From CAYQNU01 sp964419055 (GTDB lineage: Bacteria; Bacteroidota; Bacteroidia; Flavobacteriales_D; Parvicellaceae), in assembly GCA_964419055.1 (NCBI GenBank), contig CAYQNU010000007.1:62001-126000 (forward strand): 64,000 bases of DNA, in the 5' to 3' direction. The translations under genes and the position numbers were made by a program. The notes under the pieces were generated by a model. The model had not been told where the DNA came from and searched no databases. It saw only the letters and a program-made list of their open reading frames with translations. Numbering within the stretch: the stretch's first letter is position 1; the number at the start of each line of letters is the position of its first letter. Of the stretch, positions 56,284-64,000 are shown one piece after another.

Positions 56284-56291
56284 CAAATCTA
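56284..56291 (-). promoter_or_regulatory. -7 element before SBBP giant gene
   Basis: On the minus strand TAGATTTG matches TAnnTTTG about 20 nt upstream of the TTG/GTG start region. Transcription would begin near 56277, which supports a start at 56263 or 56257. No -33 element is clear. Confidence 0.4.
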
Positions 56292-56370
56292 CTAAATCTT
56301 TGATTGTTAGTAAGCTTAAGACGATAAAATTATTGTAAGGTTGTTTTTTTAGGATAAAAGATACAGGTGT

Positions 56371-56401
56371 TTTGTTTCTTTTGTCAATTACTGTATCTTT
56401 G
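56371..56401 (+). promoter_or_regulatory. Bacteroidetes housekeeping promoter for clpX
   Basis: TTTG (56371-56374), a 19-nt spacer and TATCTTTG (56394-56401) match the Bacteroidetes promoter consensus exactly. The predicted transcription start near 56408 would leave clpX with almost no leader before the ATG at 56409. This excludes the longer frame that begins at 56367. Confidence 0.78.
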
Positions 56402-56408
56402 TGCCACT

Positions 56409-57638
56409 ATGAGTAAAACTGAAATGAGATGTTCGTTTTGTGGTAGAGCAAAACGAGAGGTTAATATTTTAATTGCGGGAATTACGGGTCATATTTGTGA
56501 CAGTTGTATTACCCAAGCAAGTGAAATAGTAAAGGAAGAGTTTGGTGTCTTGAATAAAAAAGACATGGAAAAAGGATTGACTTTATTGAAGCCTAAAGAA
56601 ATTTTAGACCATCTAAATCATTACGTGATTGGACAAGATGATGCAAAAAAAGTATTGGCTGTGGCGGTTTATAATCATTACAAAAGATTGATGCAGCATG
56701 TAGATAAGAAAGAGGAGATTGAAATTGAGAAATCGAATGTAATCATGGTGGGGGAGACCGGCACGGGTAAAACATTGTTGGCAAAAACCATTGCGAAACT
56801 ATTAAACGTTCCTTTTTGCATTGCTGATGCTACCGTTTTGACAGAAGCAGGTTATGTGGGTGAAGATGTTGAAAGTATTTTATCACGTTTATTACAAGCC
56901 GCTGATTTTGATGTTAAGGCTGCCGAAAGAGGTATTGTATTTATTGATGAAATCGATAAAATTGCTCGAAAAAGTGATAATCCATCCATCACGAGAGATG
57001 TCTCGGGAGAAGGTGTGCAGCAAGCAATGCTAAAGTTATTGGAAGGATCTATTGTTAGTGTTCCGCCTCAAGGTGGAAGAAAACATCCTGATCAAAAAAT
57101 GATTCAAGTGGATACCAAAAATATTTTATTTGTTTGCGGTGGTGCATTTGATGGTATTCAAAAAATTATTGAGCGAAGAATAAAAACGAATGCAATTGGA
57201 TTTAAAGGGGCGGATGAGAAAGAATTTGATCGCGAAAATATGTTGCAGTACATCAATCAATTGGATATTAAAAAATACGGATTAATTCCTGAGTTGATTG
57301 GCCGTTTTCCGGTACTTACTTACCTAAATCCATTAGATAAAGAAACGTTGTTATTGATTTTAACCGAACCAAGAAATTCGGTAATTAAGCAGTTTGTTAA
57401 ACTTTTTGAAATGGATGGAATCAAACTGTCTATCCAAAAAGAAGTAATGGAATATATTGTTGAGAAAGCGATGGAATTAAAATTAGGCGCAAGAGGTCTG
57501 CGTTCTATTTGTGAGGCCATTTTAACGGATGCCATGTTTGATGCTCCCTCATCAGATATAAGCGAGTTAACTGTTGATATTGAATACGCACGTACGAAAT
57601 TCGAAAATTCAAAAATTAGTAAATTAAAAGCAGCGTAG
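56409..57638 (+). CDS. clpX: ATP-dependent Clp protease ATP-binding subunit ClpX
   Basis: AAA+ unfoldase of 409 residues that feeds substrates to ClpP in the cytosol. The N-terminal zinc-binding domain has C8, C11, C30 and C33 (CSFCGRAKREV and HICDSC). The AAA+ core shows Walker A GETGTGKT, Walker B IVFIDEIDKIA, the pore word GYVG and sensor 2 LGARGLRSI. ClpP is not adjacent in this window. The start is the ATG at 56409, placed by the promoter and the zinc finger. The SBBP gene diverges from it across a short spacer. Confidence 0.98.
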   Translation: MSKTEMRCSFCGRAKREVNILIAGITGHICDSCITQASEIVKEEFGVLNKKDMEKGLTLLKPKEILDHLNHYVIGQDDAKKVLAVAVYNHYKRLMQHVDKKEEIEIEKSNVIMVGETGTGKTLLAKTIAKLLNVPFCIADATVLTEAGYVGEDVESILSRLLQAADFDVKAAERGIVFIDEIDKIARKSDNPSITRDVSGEGVQQAMLKLLEGSIVSVPPQGGRKHPDQKMIQVDTKNILFVCGGAFDGIQKIIERRIKTNAIGFKGADEKEFDRENMLQYINQLDIKKYGLIPELIGRFPVLTYLNPLDKETLLLILTEPRNSVIKQFVKLFEMDGIKLSIQKEVMEYIVEKAMELKLGARGLRSICEAILTDAMFDAPSSDISELTVDIEYARTKFENSKISKLKAA

Positions 57639-57661
57639 TTCTGCTTTCTAAAATAGTGGGT

Positions 57662-58780
57662 ATGTCTATTTCAATTAAACAAGTTAGCACTCCAGCTGAT
57701 TACAAAGCTTTTGTGCAATTTCAATTTGACTTGTATAAAGGCAATAAATATTGGGTTCCACCTATTATTGCGGATGAGGTAAAAGCTATTCAAAAAGAAT
57801 TTAATCCTGCTTTTGCTTTTTGTGAAGCAGCCTTTTGGTTAGTATATAAGGACGGTAAAATAGCAGGTAGGATTGGGGCCATAATCAATAAATTAGCTAT
57901 TGAGAAAACGGGGGAATCCATAGGTCGTTTTACACGTACAGAATTTATAAATGACAACCAAGTGGTAGATACGTTGTTTTACACAGCACAAAATTGGCTT
58001 AAAGAACGCGGGATGACGTCTGTCCAAGGACCTTTGGGATTTACCAATTTAGATCATCAAGGAATGATGATAGAAGGTCATGACTATTTGCCAAGCGCAG
58101 CCTCAGAGTATCATTTGCCCTATTATGCTGCACAAATGGAGCGAATTGGATTTTCAAAGGAAATTGATTGGGTAGAGTTTAGGTTATTTTTAAAGGAAAT
58201 ACCGGAAAAAGCCCAACGTGTATCGGATATGATAATACAACGTAATCGTCTTACGGTTAAAAGTTTTAAATCATCAGCAGAGTTAAAGCCGTACGCTAAC
58301 AAATTGTTTAAACTTCTAAATGTAGCTTTCGAGGAGTTGTTTAGTGTTGTGGCGTTGAATGACGACTTAATTGAATACTATATCAAAAGATATTTGATGT
58401 TGCTGAATCCTGATTTTGTAAAGTTGGTATTTGATGAAAATGATGAGTTAGTAGCCTTTATAATCGGATTACCTTCTTTATCAGAGGGACTTCAAAAAGC
58501 AAAGGGAAAATTACTTCCATTTGGTTGGTGGCACATAAGAAAAGCGTTAAAACATCCAAAAGTAGTTGATTTGATGCTAACAGGTGTTTTGCCCGAATTT
58601 CAAGGTAAGGGTGTAGCGGCTATATTGATAAATGAATTGCAAAAAGTAATGTTGCAATACGGTGTTACTGATGTAGAAACTACGGGTATTTTTGAAAACA
58701 ATACAAAAGCTATTCAAAACTGGAAGAATTACGAGCACATTCAACACAAGAGAAAAAGATGTTGGATAAAGGTGTTATAA
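57662..58780 (+). CDS. GNAT-like acyltransferase family protein
   Basis: Protein of 372 residues with a GNAT-like fold signature. The N-terminal half has FWLVYKDGKIAGRIGAIIN, and the C-terminal half has LVAFIIGLPSLSEGL followed by LTGVLPEFQGKGVAAILINEL, which resembles the acetyl-CoA-binding Q/RxxGxG/A motif, and then VETTGIFENNTKAIQNW. This suggests a two-domain GNAT protein, as often annotated hypothetical in Bacteroidetes. The substrate is unknown. It starts 24 nt after clpX and could share its transcript. The ATG at 57662 is preferred over the GTG two codons upstream. Confidence 0.75.
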   Translation: MSISIKQVSTPADYKAFVQFQFDLYKGNKYWVPPIIADEVKAIQKEFNPAFAFCEAAFWLVYKDGKIAGRIGAIINKLAIEKTGESIGRFTRTEFINDNQVVDTLFYTAQNWLKERGMTSVQGPLGFTNLDHQGMMIEGHDYLPSAASEYHLPYYAAQMERIGFSKEIDWVEFRLFLKEIPEKAQRVSDMIIQRNRLTVKSFKSSAELKPYANKLFKLLNVAFEELFSVVALNDDLIEYYIKRYLMLLNPDFVKLVFDENDELVAFIIGLPSLSEGLQKAKGKLLPFGWWHIRKALKHPKVVDLMLTGVLPEFQGKGVAAILINELQKVMLQYGVTDVETTGIFENNTKAIQNWKNYEHIQHKRKRCWIKVL

Positions 58781-58813
58781 ATTAACTAGAACCAATCGGA
58801 ACATAGTTAGTTG

Positions 58814-59653
58814 TTAATTTAATAAAAACGAACGGACATCCGCTGCTGATCTTTCAGGAATTTCTTCCATAGGAATGTGCCCAACGTTTTCATAAATTAT
58901 TTTTTGGCAGTAAGGTAAATCTTTTTCAAATTTTGAAGCATGTTCTACTGAAAGCCAGTTGTCTTTATTGCCCCACATAACCAAAACGGGAACGTTAATG
59001 TTGTGCAAATTATGCGTGTTTTGAACAAAATAACAATTTGCTATTCGCACAAATGCTTCTTTATTGCCTTCTCTATGAAAAAGGTCATGATATCGATCTA
59101 CCAATTCATCCGTCACCTTTGATTGATCATAAAAAACTTGACGCATAAAACGTCTAATTACGGGTTTTGGCACAAAATTGAACACGTTTCTAAGCACCGG
59201 TGTTTGAGCAATAATGAACGGAAGCGGAAAGTTTTTATCATTAATGTAACCCGCAGCATCAATTAATATCATTTTTGAAATGTATTCCGGATACTTTAAG
59301 GCGAATTCCCATGTAAGCCAACCACCTAACGAATTTCCGGCAATATTACATTTGGTAATATTAATTACATCCAAAAAACGTTTAAAGAAATCACAGAAAA
59401 TATCAATAGTATATTTATTGTTTGGAGCTGGTCCAGTAAGACCAAAACCTGGAATGTCCAATCGAATAATTCTGAATGAATCTTTTAGTATACTCGTCCA
59501 GTCATCAAAAGTATGTAAAGACGAAAAGGTACCATGTATTAATAACAACACGGGACCTTTTCCTTCATCTCTATAATGCACTTTATGACCATCAATATCA
59601 ACAAACTGTGAATATTGATTAGTATACTTATCCAATAACTCTTCCAAACTCAT
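58814..59653 (-). CDS. Alpha/beta hydrolase
   Basis: Alpha/beta-hydrolase-fold protein of 279 residues, with catalytic triad S108 (nucleophile elbow GNSLGG), D231 (WGNKDNW) and H259 (VGHIPMEE). The oxyanion region LLIHGTFSS is at about 37-45. The family contains esterases, lipases and C-C hydrolases, and the substrate cannot be read. It lies 54 nt downstream of a TetR-family regulator gene on the same strand, so it is probably co-expressed with or controlled by it. A short inverted repeat (TAACTA/TAGTTA, 58783-58809) lies in the convergent gap with the GNAT gene, too weak to call a terminator. Confidence 0.9.
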   Translation of the reverse strand: MSLEELLDKYTNQYSQFVDIDGHKVHYRDEGKGPVLLLIHGTFSSLHTFDDWTSILKDSFRIIRLDIPGFGLTGPAPNNKYTIDIFCDFFKRFLDVINITKCNIAGNSLGGWLTWEFALKYPEYISKMILIDAAGYINDKNFPLPFIIAQTPVLRNVFNFVPKPVIRRFMRQVFYDQSKVTDELVDRYHDLFHREGNKEAFVRIANCYFVQNTHNLHNINVPVLVMWGNKDNWLSVEHASKFEKDLPYCQKIIYENVGHIPMEEIPERSAADVRSFLLN

Positions 59654-59707
59654 CTACGTATTTCGAAAATCGAAGGTAGTAATAATAAATGAAATGGCGC
59701 TGTTTTG

Positions 59708-60343
59708 TTAATTTCTTTGGTGATTTGTCACAAAAGATAAATCTCTATTTACTAAAATTCCATTGAATTTCATGTTAAAGTATTCAAAGAAAGCTGTTTG
59801 AATTCTAATTTTGTTTTTAACTAAAAATTCAGGGTTTATCATCATATCAAAAAACGCTAAATCATAAGCCGCCATAACATCTAAATTGAAAGGTCTGAAA
59901 ATACCTTTGTCAATTCCCAATTGGTAATAAGCTTTTAGATTCTCAACCGATTTTTGCTTATAAAATTCTACACTTTCCCAACACTTTGGATAATGATTTT
60001 TTAAATCGTTCAAGTATTCTTCAGTCATTCCTGCGAAACTTTTAGTGCAAAATTTAAGACCTTCAAAATAACGCTCTATATAATCTAAATTTTCATCGAA
60101 TAATAAATCTCTAAATTTATCCATTTCCTTTAATTTCAACCATAAAGAATCATATACTAAATCGTCTTTTGATTCATAATAATTGTATATAGTCGCCTTA
60201 CTTAAATCCAAGTATTCAGCAATTTCATTCATTGTTGGACCTAAAATACCATTTTTGTAGAAAAAAGGTAATGTCTTAGCTAACCATTTTTGTTGTTTCT
60301 TACTTAACGATTTTCTTTCTTTTTCGATTGATTTTCTTCCCAT
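59708..60343 (-). CDS. TetR-family transcriptional regulator
   Basis: DNA-binding regulator of 211 residues. The N-terminal helix-turn-helix (about 30-65) reads PTMNEIAEYLDLSKATIYNYYESKDDLV, the classic TetR recognition pattern. A ligand-binding helical domain follows. The first residues are unusually basic (RKSIEKERKSLSKKQQKW). It precedes the hydrolase gene on the same strand and diverges from the small barrel gene. A promoter-like sequence lies in the shared region. Regulation of the hydrolase and its own gene is inferred. Confidence 0.92.
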   Translation of the reverse strand: MGRKSIEKERKSLSKKQQKWLAKTLPFFYKNGILGPTMNEIAEYLDLSKATIYNYYESKDDLVYDSLWLKLKEMDKFRDLLFDENLDYIERYFEGLKFCTKSFAGMTEEYLNDLKNHYPKCWESVEFYKQKSVENLKAYYQLGIDKGIFRPFNLDVMAAYDLAFFDMMINPEFLVKNKIRIQTAFFEYFNMKFNGILVNRDLSFVTNHQRN

Positions 60344-60426
60344 TTTTAACTATTTTTGCGTCACTTGTTATATTTTTTTATATATTTAGCACCGCGTTAT
60401 GAACTCATTTAAAAAAACCTTAACGC
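60328..60426 (+). promoter_or_regulatory. Divergent regulatory region between tetR and barrel gene
   Basis: TTG (60328-60330), a 20-nt spacer and TATTTTTG (60351-60358) fit the Bacteroidetes promoter form for rightward transcription, overlapping the tetR start. Further along, GCGTTA (60394-60399) and TAACGC (60421-60426) form an inverted repeat that could be a regulator site. Both assignments are tentative. Confidence 0.33.
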
Positions 60427-60456
60427 AAAATTAATATAAATTATTGTACGAAACGC

Positions 60457-61023
60457 ATGAAAAAAGTCGTATTATTGGTTTCCTTATTAACACTATTCTG
60501 TTGGTTATCAACATCTGCTCAATCAGATCTTGCTAAAAACACCGTTTATGGAGAGCTTGCTGGTAAAGGGTTTTACTACTCATTAAACTATGAACGAACT
60601 TGGATTCATATCGATGATAAAATTGGATTGGCAACAAGTGTTGGTTTTTGTTTGGTAAATGGTCAAACGGATATCGAAAAATCCAGAGATTTTACATTGC
60701 CTTTAGAAATTAATGTTAATTATGGGATGGGAAATCATCATATAGTTGCTGGATTTGGAACTACTTATTGGCGGTATTTTTTACCAGATATTGCCATAAC
60801 TAATACCAATTTGGATCAACAACCTTTGCGTCCTGAATTAAAAAAGGTAACGGAATGGTTTGCTCACGGGCTAATAGAATATCGTTTTCAAAAACCAGAA
60901 GGAGGGCTAATGTTGAAAGCGGGCTATGTGCCCCTCTTTTTTGCAAAAATGGAAAATTTTGCCTATCAAAAGAAAGCAAATTATGCCACTTCTTTTAATT
61001 TTGGTGTTGGATATAGTTTTTAA
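60457..61023 (+). CDS. Small predicted outer-membrane protein
   Basis: Exported protein of 188 residues. The signal peptide is 1-21 (STSAQ). The mature part alternates amphipathic beta strands (VYGELAGKGFYYSLNYERTW, LATSVGFCLV, LEINVNYGMG) and ends SFNFGVGYSF, with the terminal Phe typical of outer-membrane barrels. It is likely an eight-strand barrel of unknown function. The following lipoprotein gene starts 19 nt after its stop, so the two are probably co-transcribed. Confidence 0.78.
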   Translation: MKKVVLLVSLLTLFCWLSTSAQSDLAKNTVYGELAGKGFYYSLNYERTWIHIDDKIGLATSVGFCLVNGQTDIEKSRDFTLPLEINVNYGMGNHHIVAGFGTTYWRYFLPDIAITNTNLDQQPLRPELKKVTEWFAHGLIEYRFQKPEGGLMLKAGYVPLFFAKMENFAYQKKANYATSFNFGVGYSF

Positions 61024-61042
61024 GAAAATAGAAAATATAAAT

Positions 61043-61591
61043 ATGAAAAAAATACTTTTTTTAACCAGTTTAACATTGCTAATATTAGGGACAGATTCTT
61101 GTAAAAAGAAAGAAGCCGAATTGCGATCAACTAAAATAGGGGGTTGTTTAGACCCAAATTCATTGAATTATAACGCTTCCTCTGATTTTGATGATGAATC
61201 GTGCCAATATGCCTACGTAAATCAATATGAAATTACCTATCATCCATCTAAAGATTGTGGTTCAGATTGGGACTTATTAGTAAATACAGATGCTGATTTG
61301 ATATTAAGAATAAAAGTAAAAACAGAAACGACTTGGTTTTTTGAAAGTCCTGAGCTGAGCAATCAGGCACATAATGTACCTGCGGTTTGGACGGCTCCTG
61401 TAAATATTAAATTGCTAAATACCCTTTATTCTTGGGAGTTAATTGATTATGATTCAACAAGTGGTAATGATGTAGTAGCAACAGGTGAATTTAACCCCAT
61501 GGATGTTGCCGCAGATGGCAAGGTAACCGTAATAGGTAAAAATTCTTGTAATGAAGAAACTCAATTGGTTTTATACTATACTGTTCAATAA
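61043..61591 (+). CDS. Lipoprotein with Cys-DPNxxNYN motif
   Basis: Predicted lipoprotein of 182 residues. The signal ends in TDSC, followed by a lysine-rich KKKE tract. The motif GGCLDPNSLNYNASSDFDD with a following SCQYA corresponds to the C-x-DP-x-(A/S)-x-NYN-x-x-(A)-x-x-D-D-x-SC unit that recurs in Bacteroidota surface proteins. The remaining 120 residues form a beta-rich domain of unknown role. The real start is the ATG at 61043; the frame extends upstream to 60926, but that part overlaps the previous gene. A terminator follows. Confidence 0.8.
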   Translation: MKKILFLTSLTLLILGTDSCKKKEAELRSTKIGGCLDPNSLNYNASSDFDDESCQYAYVNQYEITYHPSKDCGSDWDLLVNTDADLILRIKVKTETTWFFESPELSNQAHNVPAVWTAPVNIKLLNTLYSWELIDYDSTSGNDVVATGEFNPMDVAADGKVTVIGKNSCNEETQLVLYYTVQ

Positions 61592-61615
61592 TTTAACACA
61601 ATTTAAATCAATAGT

Positions 61616-61644
61616 AAGGACTGCACTTTTGTAGTCCTTTTTTT
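61616..61644 (+). terminator. Rho-independent terminator after lipoprotein gene
   Basis: The stem AAGGACT/AGTCCTT (61616-61622 with 61633-61639) extends inwards by three more pairs, one of them G-U, and is followed by a run of T residues to 61644. It ends the barrel/lipoprotein transcript and lies 22 nt before the aldehyde dehydrogenase start. Confidence 0.88.
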
Positions 61645-61665
61645 GTAACCAATGGCAACCACTTT

Positions 61666-63066
61666 ATGACAGCTCTAGAAACAATTTTTAATAATCAACG
61701 TAATCATTTTTATACCTCAGTGAGCAAAAAGTCACTTTGGGAGCGAAAACTTACCTTAAAGAAAATGAAATCGTGGATAAAAAATCACCAACAAGAAATC
61801 ATCCTAGAGCTTCAAAAAGATTTTAAAAAATCACCTGAGGATATTATGATATCGGAGATAAAACCGATTGTTGATGAGATTAAACACGCTTCTCGTTTTT
61901 TACGTTTTTGGGCTGAGGCTGAAAAAAAAGCCACACCTTTTGCGTTATTTGGCACCAAAGCTAAAGTTATTAAAGAACCTAAAGGAAATTGTTTGATCAT
62001 TGCGCCCTGGAATTTTCCTTTTCAATTGGCAATAGGTCCTTTGGTTTCGGCCATTGCTGCAGGAAATTGTGTTGTTGTTAAGCCAAGTGAAATGACACCG
62101 AATTGTGAAAAACTGATAACAAAATTTATCAAGGAAGTTTTTGACCCAAAAGAAGTGGCTTGTATAACTGGAGGGGTTGAAGAAACCACCGCTTTATTGA
62201 AGTTAAAATGGAATCATATATTTTTTACTGGTAGTCCGCAAATTGGAAAAGTAGTAATGAAAGCGGCCGCTGAACATCTCACTTCGGTTACATTAGAATT
62301 GGGAGGTAAAAACCCAGTTATTGTTGATTCCACAGCGCATTTACAAGATGCTGCTCAAAAATTAATTTGGGGTAAATATTTCAATTGCGGTCAATCGTGT
62401 GTTTCTCCCAATTATGTTTTTGTGGATGAAAAAATACACGATAGTTTTGTATCTTTTTTGTTGATAGAGCACAAAAAAAGATTTGGAAACGATGGCGGTA
62501 CGGATGATAGTTTTAATAGAATTGTCAATAGTCATCATTTTAACAGAATCAATGAATTATTGGAAGATGCTCAAAATAAAGGAGCTCTAAAAGTGGCAGG
62601 AAGCTCTAATAATGCTTCAGATAATTTCATTGCACCAACTATATTAACTCGAGTGAATAAAGAAAGTAGAATCTTTAAAGAGGAAATTTTTGGTCCAGTT
62701 TTACCAATTGTGAGTTATAAAACATTAGAAGAAGTAATTCAATTTATAAATGCCGATGAGAAACCTCTAGCCCTTTATATTTTTAGTAAATCATCCAAGA
62801 ATAAGAATTTCATTACAGCTTCAACTTCATCGGGGGCAGTAGTATACAATGATACAACGCTTCAATTTATCCACCCTAATTTACCCTTTGGTGGAGTAAA
62901 TAATAGTGGAATTGGTAAAGCTCATGGGAAATATGGGTTTGATGAATTTACCAATTGTAAACCAATTGTAAAACAACGAATTGGATTTACTTCGGCCAAA
63001 TTGATTTATCCTCCCTATACCCCTTTTAAAAGGTTTATTATAAAGGCAATAACATGGTGGGTTTAG
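61666..63066 (+). CDS. Aldehyde dehydrogenase, class 3-like
   Basis: NAD(P)-dependent aldehyde dehydrogenase of 466 residues, a typical length for the ALDH3/fatty-aldehyde class. The catalytic cysteine C245 is in NCGQSC, the general base E211 is in TLELGGKNP and N115 is in APWNFPF; K139 in VVKPSE binds cofactor. The C-terminus is basic and aromatic (PFKRFIIKAITWWV), which in this class can help membrane association. It probably oxidises long-chain or aromatic aldehydes. It is convergent with pepT, with only about 30 nt between the stops. Confidence 0.94.
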   Translation: MTALETIFNNQRNHFYTSVSKKSLWERKLTLKKMKSWIKNHQQEIILELQKDFKKSPEDIMISEIKPIVDEIKHASRFLRFWAEAEKKATPFALFGTKAKVIKEPKGNCLIIAPWNFPFQLAIGPLVSAIAAGNCVVVKPSEMTPNCEKLITKFIKEVFDPKEVACITGGVEETTALLKLKWNHIFFTGSPQIGKVVMKAAAEHLTSVTLELGGKNPVIVDSTAHLQDAAQKLIWGKYFNCGQSCVSPNYVFVDEKIHDSFVSFLLIEHKKRFGNDGGTDDSFNRIVNSHHFNRINELLEDAQNKGALKVAGSSNNASDNFIAPTILTRVNKESRIFKEEIFGPVLPIVSYKTLEEVIQFINADEKPLALYIFSKSSKNKNFITASTSSGAVVYNDTTLQFIHPNLPFGGVNNSGIGKAHGKYGFDEFTNCKPIVKQRIGFTSAKLIYPPYTPFKRFIIKAITWWV

Positions 63067-63097
63067 TAGGAATCTTTCAACCAAATTAAACCTACAA

Positions 63098-64000
63098 CTA
63101 GCTTTTACTTTCCCAAATAGAAATGAGTTCTACCATCGTGTGAACAGCTTTTTGCATATCTTGAACACTTACATACTCATGTTTCGAATGTATAGCCATT
63201 TCACCTGTAAACAAGTTAGGGCAAGGCAACCCCATAAATGAAAGTCGCGACCCATCCGTGCCTCCTCTTATGATAACGGGTTTAGGTTGTATGCCTGCCA
63301 ATGTCATTGCTTCTATTGCATAATCGGTTACAAAAGGAACTGTTTGAATAATTTCTTTCATGTTACGATACTGTTCCTTCACGTAAAATTCAGCTGTTAC
63401 GCATTTGTGTTTCAAAATAGTTTCGTCCAATATTGTTTTTAAACGCGATTCGTACTCTGTTAATTTGCTGGTATTATGATCTCTAATAATAAAATTAATA
63501 GTTGTTTTCTCTAAGTCTCCCACAATTGAAGTCGGGTGTACAAATCCTTCTTTACCTTCAGTTGTTTCTGGAGACCACGATTCTTTTGGCAATGCATCAA
63601 TAAACTCAGCAGCAATTTTCATCGAGTTTACCAATTTGTTTTTTGCATAACCTGGATGCGCACTAATGCCATGTATGACAACAGTTACACCATCTGCCGA
63701 AAAACTTTCATCTTCAATAGATCCCAAAGGACCACCGTCCAATGTATACCCATAATCAGCATCTAATCGATTCATGTCAATATGATCTACTCCCCTTCCA
63801 ATTTCTTCATCAGGGGTAAAAAGAATACGAATTTCTCCATGAATGTATTCAGGATGTGTCATCACAAAATGAGCAAAATCCATTATACATGCCACTCCTG
63901 CTTTATCATCGGCACCCAATAAAGTCAAACCACTTGCTGTAATTAAATCATCTCCGACTTTACTTTTGAGATACGAATGTTTTTCTTTACTTATGATTTG
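63098..64000 (-). CDS. pepT: Peptidase T (tripeptidase), 5' end beyond window
   Basis: M20-family zinc aminotripeptidase acting on tripeptides in the cytoplasm. The frame is open to the window edge, so the visible 300 residues are the C-terminal three quarters. Visible landmarks are LLGADDKAG with the bridging Asp, FTPDEEIGRGVDHID with the catalytic Glu pair, GTDGSRLSFMGLPCPNLFTGE and the final H of IHSKHEYV. The N-terminal His ligand lies outside the window. An internal TTG at 63928 gives a false shorter start. Confidence 0.94.
   Translation of the reverse strand, partial: QIISKEKHSYLKSKVGDDLITASGLTLLGADDKAGVACIMDFAHFVMTHPEYIHGEIRILFTPDEEIGRGVDHIDMNRLDADYGYTLDGGPLGSIEDESFSADGVTVVIHGISAHPGYAKNKLVNSMKIAAEFIDALPKESWSPETTEGKEGFVHPTSIVGDLEKTTINFIIRDHNTSKLTEYESRLKTILDETILKHKCVTAEFYVKEQYRNMKEIIQTVPFVTDYAIEAMTLAGIQPKPVIIRGGTDGSRLSFMGLPCPNLFTGEMAIHSKHEYVSVQDMQKAVHTMVELISIWESKS

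Noticed and set aside
56367..56408. N-terminal extension of ClpX
   Set aside because: It begins with TTG and overlaps both promoter elements; ClpX normally starts just before the zinc finger.
58783..58809. Terminator between the GNAT gene and the hydrolase gene
   Set aside because: Only six base pairs, AT-rich, with a 15-base loop and no adjacent T tract.
60926..61042. N-terminal extension of the small lipoprotein
   Set aside because: It overlaps the end of the barrel gene in another frame, and the lipoprotein signal starts at 61043.

Overview
The window comes from an AT-rich member of the Bacteroidota, most likely a Flavobacteriales-type organism. The evidence is cargo proteins ending in both known classes of type IX secretion (T9SS) sorting domain, a PorP/SprF partner protein, PKD-repeat giants, SBBP propellers, and promoters matching the Bacteroidetes TTTG-N19-TAnnTTTG pattern, best seen before clpX. 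No rRNA, tRNA, CRISPR array, integrase, transposase or reverse transcriptase was seen.

Positions 1-11800 hold GDP-fucose synthesis (end of fcl, gmd), a GT39-like membrane glycosyltransferase, an SRAP/YedK protein in an operon with a coiled-coil membrane protein, a biotin carrier protein divergent from an M1 aminopeptidase lipoprotein, a broken gene joining pentapeptide-like repeats to a potassium-channel pore, and a YitT-type membrane protein. A secreted choice-of-anchor I protein with a T9SS tail follows (11902-15576) and ends at a strong terminator.

Positions 15961-38765 form one tightly packed eight-gene operon with gaps of 1-12 nt. In order it encodes a predicted outer-membrane barrel; a 2294-residue protein with two zones of short beta-hairpin repeats; a fibronectin type III protein; two tandem secreted proteins that share an almost identical stalk but carry different phage-tail-collar tips; a PKD/Ig-like giant with a type A T9SS tail; a DUF2341/PKD giant with a type B (gliding-type) tail; and a PorP/SprF protein with a coiled coil and a SPOR-like tail. 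The layout recalls the sprC-sprD-sprB-sprF adhesin locus of gliding Bacteroidetes, but its content differs. It is the best candidate here for an undescribed surface apparatus. A histidine kinase/LytTR pair lies next to it on the other strand.

Positions 41400-49100 hold a decayed fragment of a C1 peptidase gene whose intact relative is 6.4 kb away, a SUMF1-like/ECF sigma/anti-sigma operon, a class II Fic protein behind tandem 12-bp repeats, a small lipoprotein, a possible immunity protein and the intact C1 peptidase. Positions 49250-64000 hold a MITE-like inverted repeat, an AsmA-family protein, an SBBP/PKD giant with a type B tail, clpX, a GNAT-like protein, a TetR/hydrolase pair, a small barrel protein and lipoprotein, an ALDH3-like dehydrogenase and the 3' part of pepT.

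All family calls come from reading motifs by eye. No database search was run.
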